From Anas platyrhynchos (Eukaryota > Chordata > Aves > Anseriformes > Anatidae), in NCBI RefSeq assembly GCF_047663525.1, contig NC_092591.1, positions 28,987,001 to 29,051,000 of the forward strand: a stretch of 64,000 nt of DNA, in the 5' to 3' direction. The stretch's first letter is position 1; the number at the start of each line of letters is the position of its first letter. The notes under the pieces are model-generated. The model saw nothing but the letters and a program-made list of their open reading frames with translations, was not told where the DNA came from and did no database searches. This document shows positions 49,601 to 61,600 of this stretch, piece by piece. Made by a program: the position numbers and the translations under genes.

Positions 49601-52600
49601 CCACTCGATCCCTATCAGCATGAGGGTGTTCAAGTTGCTTCAGAAGTTGTGGGTACAGAAGCACAGCTCCTCTTGGCCCCACAGTTACCTGTATTACCTT
49701 GGACGTTCAAAGGGAAAATTCCCACTATACACCATGCGACTGATGCTACATGGAGTAAGTGGATAGTGTTAATTACACAGCGGGCTCGAATGGGAAAACC
49801 TAATTGCCCAGGAATCCTGGAAGAGATCATGGACAAGCCAGAAGACAGATTTCGGAGTGCCAACAGAAGGGGTAACCCGTGCTGAAGAGGCACCACCATG
49901 TCATGAGTTGCCAGAAGACAAAAAGCAGTATGTATTGTTTACTGACGGATCCTGCCGTGTGGTAGGGAGCCATCGGAAATGGAAAGCTGCTGTGTGGAGT
50001 CCCACACGATGAGTTGTGGAGGCCATGGAAGGGAAAGGCGAGTCAAGACAGTATGCAGAAGTAAAAGCCATACAACTAGCCCTAGAGATTGCCAAAAAAA
50101 GAGAAAAATGGCCAGTACTGTATCTCTACACTGACTCATGGATGGTGGCTGCAGCAATGGAAACAGAGCAACTGGCAGTGCAGAGGTAAAGGTATCTGGG
50201 CTGCTACCCTGTTGCAAGATATTGCTGCCCAGGTACAAAACCTGGATGTAAAAGTAAGTCATGTAGATGCCCACATGCCCAAGAGTCATGGTACTGAGTG
50301 GGTGTATCACATCCCTTATCACCCACAAACCTCTGAGAAGGTTGAGAGGTACAGTGGACTGTTAAAGACTATGTTACAAGTATTGGGTGCTGGGATATGC
50401 AAACAATGGGACACAAATCTACCAGAAGCCACTTGGCTAGTTAACAATAAGGGGTCTGACAGCCATGCTGGTCCTGCTGAAACAAAACCCCTACACAGTG
50501 AAAGGAGCTAAAGTCCCCATAGTGCATGTAGGAAAGTGGATGGGGAAGGCAGTGTGGGTTGCTCCTGCCTCGGGAAAAGGCAAATCCACTGATGGGACTG
50601 TCTTCGCCCAAGGACCAGAGTATACCTGGTGGGACATGCAAAGAATGGGGATATCAAGTGCATGACTCAAGAAGATTTAACCTTGAGAGAAAACTAATAT
50701 GTAACCTAAGTTATATGTTGTAGGAAGGCATTGCAGGATCAATGACAGGTCAACTTTGCAAGGAACTGGGCAGTGCAATAAGGACTTGAGCTCAGCTGGT
50801 GCTGGTGTCCTGACATCCAACTCCGCCTGCCCTAAGTGACCACTTTGGCAGATGAAGACCAAATTGTCAACAGTTCTTATGAACATTTTCCAAGAAAGAC
50901 CAACACAATGAGAAGATATACCTGCCTATTAATCTGTTAAGGGACAAGGAATAATGGTGATGAGAATACTTATAGGCTAAAGTATGGGGGATCTGAGAGT
51001 GACACAAATGTTATGGAATAAAGGGTGGAGGTTGGTAGCAGAGGATCGTGGTGGTTTTACTGTGCTAGGCAGCTAAACACCACATCTATATCCAAGTAGT
51101 AACATCTGGCACTGTGTACAGATTAAAAATATATGTACATTTCTATCACAATCCAGCTTAAAAATATAAATGTTTAGTCCTCAATAGCCTAGGCCCAAAA
51201 GTCTGCATTACAACTTGCAAAGATAAAAGCAACTGCAGTCTGAAAGCTGCCAGCTCTTATCAGACCACCAGCTCAGTAACTTCTAATGCACTCTACTCTG
51301 GTGAGCTTGATGACAGTCAGGTATGTACCTTTAACCAATCAGCAAGAACACCACAGCAAACATAGTAAAATAAAAGCGTAATTGCCTGTCAAGGATATTA
51401 GTTTATTCAAGTGTGGTATCATTTAGTGGTTTTGTGCAAAGCCTTTCATGGTATGCTTGTATTCATACAACACTGCAGTAAACGGACCAGAGCTCTTGGC
51501 ATACTAGAACTTTCACTCTAAATTGAACCTTTAACCCTAGCAGTTGCTCCCTCTCCTTTTTTTGAACTTGGTATTTGGCAGTAACCAGTCTTAAGACACA
51601 TGACAACTAAAAACTGAAAACCAAATTTAACTGCCACCTAAGTAATAGGTATTAGAAAAAAAATGAAGGGTCTTAGCACTCATTAAAAAAAAAAAAAAAG
51701 CTTCTGCTTTTGACTTGTGACAGAAAGTAGCTCCCAAAATACTAGGAGAACCCTAGGTTAAGTGCTCTTACAGGAAGTAACTTTTTTCTGAAGACAAGTA
51801 ACAAACAAATTTTACAAGTTAGAAATGCTGAACTCTTTTGGAAAGAAGTACCATACACAGTTTCAGGACTGGAATACAGTAGGTAATTAGTTATCTATAA
51901 AAGATGTAGTATGCATCTCACCTCCTCTTCACCTTCTTCACCTTCTTCAAACTGAAAAACAAGACCAAGAAGTTTTATCAACTCTGCTAATATTCGCATA
52001 AAATCTCTGCAGTAACAGTTCTGGCACACTGAAACACAGTACTGCAAACTAAGCCCCTTCTAGAAGGGAACATTAGCAGCTCACAATAAATTGAATGGTT
52101 ATTTCCTATTCCCAAGTAATAGGAATCTCTTCAGATTTTGTTATTCTCAAATAATTAATAAAACATACTAGTCTAATCAGAAAAGTAAGAGGGACAGCTT
52201 CTAGATACATGGTGACTAATAAACAAAATGCTGATGGGCATACATACATTATCATCATCCTCTATAGCCTCCCCAGTGAAATAAAGCACAGCACGAGGGA
52301 CTATCCTTTCACGGAAGAAGTGACCAATTTCAAAATCTGCTGCTAAAGTAAACTCAGAATCTTCATCCTGTAAAGCAAATCAGTTTGAAATAATTTCATT
52401 CACTCCTCTGTAGCACACCACTTTCTTTTTTTTTTTTTTTTTAATTGAAAAATAAAAAAGTTACAGGTTTGAGAAACACACCATCAACCCTTCTGGTGAC
52501 CTGCACTTAATTTTGTAGCAGTAAAAGAAATATTGCAAGGCTAAATCCAGATTTGCAAAACTGCCATTTAAAGAATTTTCTACCATCTATGTACAGGCTA

Positions 52601-55600
52601 CTGGCCTGCTAAAAAACACATTCTATTAAAAATAAAGTTCACATTGACTTTGCTGGCCCTGACACTTTTCATAGCAGAATTGTTCAGACTGTTTCAGACT
52701 TCCGCGAAGAGCTGGTTACCAGTTGTATGACTAGAAAAAGTTACAACCTTTTCCCAACAGTGACAGTTACAGATGTATCTTATCAAGACATGCAACAGCA
52801 AAAGATCACAGGATTTAGAGAAGTCAACAGTATCTTTCAGTTTATCAAGGTAAAGCTCAACTCCAGCAACAGCAAAAATAACTAAGATATGCACCATTAT
52901 TAAAGAATCTGAATAGTTAGCATAGAGATGGTGAAGAAGAAAACAGTAGAGAACAGTTGTGCCATTTCAGAAACAAACTTACCAACGACTCTCCATCACC
53001 AGATACTGCAAAAAAGAAAAGACAGCACATTCAAGTAAAGTTTGAATATTGAGGTAGGCTAGACTATACAAAGATGACAAAAACATAAAGACCTTCTCAT
53101 ACCAGAAAGCACTGGGATAAAGACTTCAAAAGCTAACAAACTTTTAAAGTCAATTTAGATCCATCTTAAAGTCAAACCCACAGAAACTGTACCTGCTAAG
53201 AACGTGTGCTGTGATAAAGGCACCAAAGCTGCCACGTAGCAGCCTCATAGAGCAATACACCTTACTTCTGCATTAGTTCTGTAAATGCAGTAATTTTATT
53301 TTGCTAAAATAAAATAAAATTACTCCCTTCTTCCCTTCTCTTCAAACACTGATGCTACCAAATTTATCTTTCATCAGGAGTTTACAAAGTATTTTGAGAA
53401 AAGGCCTAGAGCTGCATCTAGGACAGACTAAATCACAACGCAGTCACAAAAGCGCAGTCACAAAAGTGCAAAGTGCTCAGCAGAATTAAGGAAGTGTCTT
53501 TTTTTTAAAAACAAACAAACAAAAAAAAAAAATAACAGAAAATCTCTCCTTTCATCAAGTGCCATAGATTTTGTCATCCTACTGTGAAGTTCATGATTTG
53601 GTCCTGACTGTTCTCAAGTTGAAAATACAAGTATTAACTGCCAGCATATGTCATAGCCTTAAGACTTATTAAACAGCAACCTCTAGAATTTGTCCTTTAC
53701 ATATATAGAAAGCCAATATAAAACCATCACGAGGCAAACTAGTCACTATCCCTTTCTCAAAACAGCATCTACACACATTCCCTGTGTAACACAGTAAGAG
53801 AAACTAACAACTGCTTAAGTTAAGACGTTTTCATACTTGTCGTGGTTTAACTTTGGGCACATTAACTTTGGAATTATTTATCACTTGTTTAATTCCTGTG
53901 CAAACAGGGATTTGTAATATGATTACAAGGTGCATAAAAGCCTACAACTAAATCAAGACCTAATGTCAGTTTTGTTTAGTACATCTCTGAAGTCCAAAGT
54001 AAACAGCTTCTTTCATCTATATTTGAAAAAGAGTACAATGGGAGATGTATCAAAAATATGACGTTTTTCAGAACACACCTAAATTGCTTTAAGTACACAG
54101 CTAGCATGAGATAAACCAGGAAAATTAAGAAGGTATATGGAGCATCAGGGATCACTAATGAATCATAGAACAAACTGCAGGAAGTTCCAATGCTCAACAC
54201 AAAAGTTTAAATGAAACCAACATCCTGGAACTTTGACCAGAACTGGAAGAGTCCTTCACGTTAAAAATCTCACATTGATGCATGGAGCCATCCTGTGGTA
54301 GAACAAGTCAACTTCTTTAGGAGATTCTACAGGAGACTCCACATACAAGGAATCCAGCACACCTAATTGCCAAATTCCACAGAATAACCCCAAACCAAAG
54401 CGATCTGCTTTGATGGGCTGCAGTTTGCCATCTTCCTCCAGTAACAAGTCTAAATATACAATGTAGCAAATAGAGTTTATAGACTTAAGCTGTATTTACA
54501 TAAAAAACACACTGCATTTTAAGAATCCTACATTCTCAGTTTCCAAGCTTACCCTTTATTGGGTTGAAGAAGTTAAAAAAAGAATCGTTAGGTACTTGTT
54601 TAGTAATCGTCCGAACTGTGCCTCGACCCTTGTGTTTCTGTTTTTTCTTGATTGTTTTAACTGTAACATTTTTTCCTTTCTTCCAATCAATAGTACACCT
54701 AAAGACAACATGTGGGAAACAGAATTTTAATGCAACACATCAACAGAAATAAAGAACTGAGTGTTGAAGCAACAAAGTAAAGATGGTTTCCAGTTTTCTA
54801 GTTAAAGCTACTTTTACACACACACTGGCATCTTAATATACTTGACAAGATACTCAGGATGCATCATACTGCTGGAGACTACATACTATGTGTATGTTGG
54901 ATATACCAAATAATCAAATACTTTCCTTAACAGAAAACCTAAATAGGCTATCTTCTCAGCATAACCACTGCCCCCACCCCACCCATGCCTTAACACCTCT
55001 TTGGCCCAATTACTAGAGTTTTGCAACTGAGGATGTGATTAAGCTAATCCATAACACCCCAACAGTTAAGAATGACTCTTCTGACAGCCAGGCCAGTGGA
55101 AAACAATACACAATTTGCCCTCACTGCAGGCCAAGGCAGCATCCAGTTACCCTGAAAAGCGCACCAAAAAGAGTGGCCAGGGAGAAGAGGCACACTAGCT
55201 CTCCAAAGAACAATGCTCAGACTGACTTGGCAGTAAGATATAGCAAGCTGGAAATAATGAACTTCTTGGATCCTTTCTGCTACTGTGCAAACTGGCACAT
55301 TACCTCAATTAAGGCATTCTCCATGTACCTACACTTTTACCCCAAACTGCACATGGCAAAGAGTAAGTGGTAAACACAGTTCTCTTAATATGAAGGGGGA
55401 CAAAAAACTGAGCCAAGCATGGTGTCAAAGTATACATAGCATTTTGTTTAACTGAAGTTATCGTCAAGACGGACTAACTTCTCACTTTAGGTGCAAGTTT
55501 CACTAAACTTAATACAAGATGACGTTTTGCCTCAATGCTATCAAACATTCAATTCAAAAAGCTAACACACAGCATTAAATGCTAGATTCTGAGGTTGTCA

Positions 55601-58600
55601 GGATACCTTCATAAGAAGTATTTGGCATTTCCCCAGTGTTATGTTTTGTGAGGGGAAAAATACAACAAAGGGAAAAAAATCTTTAAACAGAAAAAAAAAT
55701 AGGAAGAAAGGGAAAGAAGGAAAAAACAAGGAAGCTGCATTCTGAATACATTCAGAGATGCACAGCCAAGACTAACAGAAACAAAATACACAGCCAACAC
55801 GTTCCGGGCTGAGAGAACAGATCACACATATGGGCACTGCCTGCCAGATTCTGAAGCACTGCTGGAGTAAAAATTGCTGAGATGGGCACAAGTTCAATAG
55901 GCTTACAACTACCTATCAGAGTGCCTATTGGGGCTGTGAAATAAATTAAAATGAATTTACCCTGTTATCTGGAAGTTAAAGGCTTGTTACCTCATTGATC
56001 TATTTTAACTTGAAAGGCACAGGAATACAAATGCACTCCTATTTGTGTACACACATATATATATACACATACAAACACACTTCTGCATGCTGAGGCTAAG
56101 ATCACCATCCTTGTATACACTCCCAGTTTAAGTCAGCAACATCTTTATCTTCACTAGTTATCATCACAGTCAGGAAAAAAAGAAACAGGATCTTGAAGAC
56201 ACCGACTAGTACTTCAAAAGGTTTTTTGAATTTCAAGTTTTCCTTACCCCTCACAATCAACTATTTCAGGTCCTTCAAATGAAAAGGGATCCGTCTTGTC
56301 TGGCTCCGACTTCATCTTGTAGGTTTTTGTCAGGACTGTATTAGAAAAGTAGTCATTGGGCCCAAAGTGGAACTCTAATGAGAAAGACTAGAAGAAAGTT
56401 CCATTACAGTTTTATGTTAACACTGATTTTTTATCTTTGAAATAGTGAATCAGCAGAATCACCATTAATCAAACTCTGAACACAGGAAAAAAAAAGAATG
56501 ACTTGACAGTAAACGTATCTTTCATTGTAGCACAATCAGGAAATTGAGAAAAGTCTTTGTTTCATGTTCTGTGGAAGCCTATTCTTCATCCCTTGACTAG
56601 GGATGATGCAGCTGTTGTTCTGAAAGTCACTCTGGCTTCACAGTAACACCATTGGGCTCTACTCTACCTACCACTGGCTCTGAGCAGTCAATGCTATGAT
56701 ATTTCAAGCACAAAACAAACATTTTAAATGTATTATTCAGGAGTCTGCATTTAAATAGTACAGCCCACCACAAACCAGAATATTTATTTAATAATAAAGT
56801 CCTGCAAAAGAACCCTGACTTCATAAACTGAAACCTAAGATTACACATTTTAACTTCTTGCAGCCTGAAGCAGGTGTTTCTGATCACATTCATGATCATT
56901 CCTCATGTGGCACCTGAAAGTTGTTAGCAGAAATTCAGCAACTTAGGTGGAGAACAAAAAGCTCCAGCTAGGAAGAACCACTGCATACACAACACATCAG
57001 CTTTCCAATCTCTGAAGCTTTCAAAAACTGACCACACAAAGCTATATAAGCCTACTTCTCACTCACAATCAGCTAGGAACTAAAGGTTCATAAAGGTGTT
57101 TTTTCAGCAGCACTGCTTTCATTACTTGAAGCAGAGGTAGGAGGGGAAGTCCGCTTAGGCAGGTCAGTTCTCCAACAGCACAGAAGGGTTGAAAGTCAAA
57201 AGCTCCAGCATCACCAGAACTATTGCATAGACACAGCATGCCCTATTACTTAAAATATTTTATTTACTACCCTGTCAACATGCCATAAGACCTAGATCTC
57301 ATGCACATGCAAAACAGACAAGCTAAGTGCAAGAACGACTAGCCTTAGTAGCCTTACAGAACACATGTTACAGAGCTCGTGAATTTAATTCCCCAGCACT
57401 CTTCAGCCATAGGCCAGAAAATGGTCTCTTATAACCCAAGATCTTCTTGTACTCTTTGAAAGTCTACCATGTGGAGTATCTCCAGGGACAGCAGTCTGTT
57501 CAAAGACATACACCTCTCACTCATCTCCCAGAGGCCCTTTAGTTTTCTCTCACCATCTGCTTTCTCTGACCACATGGATCTCCTCACATGATAGAAATTT
57601 GGAAGGACAGAAGTCACACAGAGATGGGTTTGGGGGCAGCAGAAGCCTTCAAAACCTCACATGCTTACCGATTAAGGAAAGGAGGCTACTGGGAACCAGT
57701 TGTGAGATGAAATACTTGTGTTGGCTTCCCATAGCCTATTTTAGCTTTACTTCCATTTTAAAAGAAATTCAAAACAGCCAGCATGGTTTGGAGGTATTCT
57801 TCAGCTAGGACAAATCCCTCCCTAGCACACTTGCTTAGGGGAAGAGTCAAACTTAGCTTTTATCTACCACCAGTGACTAACACTCTCATACCCAAATAAT
57901 GCCACAAAACATCACCAGGATAAGTAACCACTGGCATTACTTAGCAGGCAGCATCCCAAGCACTTGCAATACAAACTTATCTGCAAAGACAGCATTTCAG
58001 TATTTCTTTTTAAATCTGCTAATTATGAGACAAAAGTTTCAAGGCCTATTTGAAGAACTGTAATAATCTCTCCAGTAGCCTTGAGGGTCTTTGCTTTTGT
58101 TATCAGATTAGCTATGTAGTATGAATTTCTACAGTTTTCTTATAGTATAGAAGATACTCTTATGAAGTTCAAATAAATAAATGTCCTTATTTCAAGCTAC
58201 TTAACTCAAGGGATCCCTCTGTCCAAATTGACAGATATCTTATAAATTACATTTATATAAGCACATGTAAGTTTATTCATTGATTATAAATAAAAGCAAA
58301 TAAAAAAAGGAATTGCTTAACTTTATGCAGATAAGTTTATATACAGGCTATAGCAAAAAGCACTTTGGAAGCACCATTACTGTAACCAGGTAAATCTAGT
58401 TCTGAAGGACAGTAACTGAAGTTGATCAGTGGTAAAACAGAAAATTCCTATTATATGTTTATTTTAGTTGCAAAACTTATTCCCCAGCAGAATTAGTGTT
58501 TTCATTACACACCAGTGATTTGAACTTTTGCATTACAAGGCCATCACTGCTGCAATAACTGCCAGAGAATTTCAAACATTCACAAATAATTGGTAAACAG

Positions 58601-61600
58601 GTTTCACTGAAGTGGTTAGGAATACATTCTTTTGTTTCCAAATACAGAAGAGACACATAATTTGTCAGCCTTCCATTATTGGATTTCATGTAGCACTGGA
58701 ATGGAACCTAATCACAGGAATATGCTGTCAAGAGGTTACGAACAGTGCGAGACAAGATACATCCACTGATGTCTTCAACTTAAGGTGCTGTAAAACAAAG
58801 CCAAATGAGAACACACAAAAATGTTGTAGTCAAAAACAATTATTCCCAATTTATCTGAATGCCACCAAATAGTTATGTTTCAGGATAAAAAAAACACTAA
58901 CTTTTTTCAGTACTTAAGTTTGTACTTATACATTTCCTTCATAAAACTCACATCTTCTCCTCCAGCCGTAACAATATTTAGGAACTTAACTCCCAATTTC
59001 TCCTGTCCATACTACCCCCCTTGCTGATTATCAGCTCAAGATTTTTGTACTAATAGAAGACAATGAGGGCTAAAAACTTCATTTCAGTTGTTAATAACCT
59101 TTAAAAGGTATTTTGAGAAAGTCCTTTTATCTTTACTAGAAGCTCTGCAATGAAGCATCTCTTGCATTTTAGACTGTTACATGACTACAACTCCATAAAA
59201 CAAACCATCAAAAAAAAATACTTGTGGGGAAAAAAAAGACAGAAGGATGAAGTTTAAATAAAGAACATGTAGGCTGAAATTCCGTTATTTCCCTGCCTCC
59301 CCCTCAAAAGAAATCCAAGGAATACATATAGTCTGCATGAATTAAACATGCAACAGAACAATCTAGTTTTGACAAACACAGGATCTACAAAAGGAACACT
59401 ACAAAGAATTTGCATGAACATGAATGTTTCTGAAAAAAGGCAAAACTTAAATTACTTATTGGGTACACTTTCAAAAGACCATCTAATATTTTTCCTATAG
59501 GCACCATACACATTATCGTTGCTTTTGATTAATATTGTAGCCACATCTCTTCTTTTGATGAAGCACACTATGTGGGAAGCAGCACCCACAATTCACTTGC
59601 AAAACAAAAGCAGCCATGTAACTTTCACAGAAAGAACAGATTTGGAATTTGAAATAGAAAATGAAAGTAAGAACTGGCGAGAACTGAATCAGAATTGTAA
59701 TCTAGAAACTACATTAAAGATGTTACATTAAAGATGTGGGGTGAAAAATCAAAGGGTCAGGAAATCTGAACATTAAAAGCCACAGCATAAAGATATAAGC
59801 CCAGAGAGAATCTCCCTATATATTCTAGCCAAACAGGATGGAATTAGAAGTTCGAACTCTTGCTCCCATCATTACTACAACCTTCATGAGAAACAACTAG
59901 GGAAAACTCACCATAGGCTGTCCAGGTTCAGAGAATTTAACTTTAATATCCTGCAGATGTTTTAAGATTGGTTCATCATATTCCTAAAAAGGAAAAAGCA
60001 ATTTCTTATGGTGCAGGCAATATTTAGAAGACCAAAACTTCCATCTGGTTTGTTTGCTCAACCTGTTCTTAAGAACAAACTAAGCCTTGCAGTTATTTAA
60101 AGACTGCAGCTAAAGTTCAGATCTGGATCCAAATTTCTTAATCCTTGTTGCAAATACCACGTCAAACTCCCAACTCTCAATCACTAAGCCTTGTCTTCAG
60201 TAAATATTGTTACCCTACTAGGGTTCATGAAATGTTACTGAGAATAAAAACTTAATTCAGGATATTTATTAGTGATGAGCTTTACAAAAAGACAGACTTC
60301 AGAAATTTATTCTTTAGTATCATTACAAGCAATTAATACAACTGAGAACTACACAGGATACTTAACATGAACTCAACCTATCCATAGGTACACATATAGT
60401 ACCTTTGAAAAAAAAGACTAAGTTAATTATAGAGGAACAGCTGTTGTGAGCTGTGAATTTGCATTTTAATATCTACAGAGGTTGTTACAAGATCATTTCT
60501 AAGAAAACCTGCAACCTGTTCAGCAGTTTTGGTCAGCTGTTCTGCTTATCACTAGCTTTTCAAGCACCCCCAGGAATAGTGTTAGGGATTATGAAGGCCC
60601 AAAGATTTGGTGTCACAACAGAATCATAGAACGATTTGGGTTGGAAGGGACCTCTAAAGACCCATCTTGTCCAACCACTTTGCCATGAGCAGCGACACCT
60701 TCCACTACATCAGGCTGCACAAAACCCCATCCAGCCTGGCCTTGAAAACTTCCAGGCATGAGGCATCCACAGCTTCTCTGGGCAGCCTGTTCCAGTGCCT
60801 CACCTACAACCTGAACAAAGAACTTCTGAATATCTGATCTAAATTTACCTTCTTTCAGTTTAAAACCATTATCCCATTGCTGTACCCTAGTAAAAGACCT
60901 TTCTTATAAGCCCCCTTTATTGAAAGGCAGCAGTAAGATCTCCCTAGAGCCTTCTTTTCTCCAGGCTACAGAACCCCAGATCTCTTAGTCCTTCATCAAG
61001 AGAAGCATTCCAGCCCTCTGATCATTTCTGGAGCCCTCTTCTTGGACCTGCTCTAACAGGTCTGTATTTTCTCGTGCTGGAAGCCCCACACCTTGCCAGT
61101 CATGTCCATATTTTTTCCATCCACCAGCACCTCAAGTCCCTCCCCACAGAACTGCTCTCAGTCCATGCTGATGTAATTACCATGACCAAAGCGCAGCACA
61201 AGGTTCCAAGCACTCACTAGTAACTGGAAAGAGTAGCAGCCATTTAACATGACAGAAGTTACTCTTATCATAAGGCAAACTTACTTGTACTAATTCACTT
61301 AGCATATCTACGTTTCTAAAGATAGTAAACCAGAAGTCTGGAATTCCTTTGACATTTGTCTCTTCTGCTTCTGCTTTCTCTTCTATTACCACTGCATTTT
61401 TCAGATCTCCCTGTGAAATAAATACAGAAACAATTAAGAAATAAAAACACAACTTCTCAATATATTATTTCATAAACATAAGTAGATGTACAAAGCATTT
61501 GTCAACTCTGAAGCTGTTTTTATAAGACTTCTAAAACTCTGAATTGTTTCTCTGTAAATGGCATTAAGAGGCATGAGTTTCATTTACACAAATAAGCACG

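Larger units (their letters stand above)
47915..51084 (+). mobile_element. Degenerate endogenous retrovirus, antisense to NAP1L4
   Basis: The element has an LTR at 47915-48552, a primer binding site at 48561-48578, broken gag- and pol-like remnants up to about 50665, a noncoding tail, a purine tract near 51018-51030 and an inverted terminal segment ending at 51084. Five-base flanks CCTAT (47910-47914) and TCTAT (51085-51089) differ at one base and may be the target-site duplication. The internal part is only about 2.5 kb, so large deletions have occurred. RNase H and integrase remnants look like class III (ERVL-type) avian elements, while the primer site fits tRNA-Lys. No env is recognisable. 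All frames are interrupted, so it cannot code a functional virus. Confidence 0.85.
47464..51921 (-). other. NAP1L4 intron hosting the ERV
   Basis: Intron between the 30-base and 57-base acidic-tail exons. About 3.2 kb of its 4.5 kb is the endogenous retrovirus described separately. Without the insert the intron would be about 1.3 kb. Confidence 0.85.
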
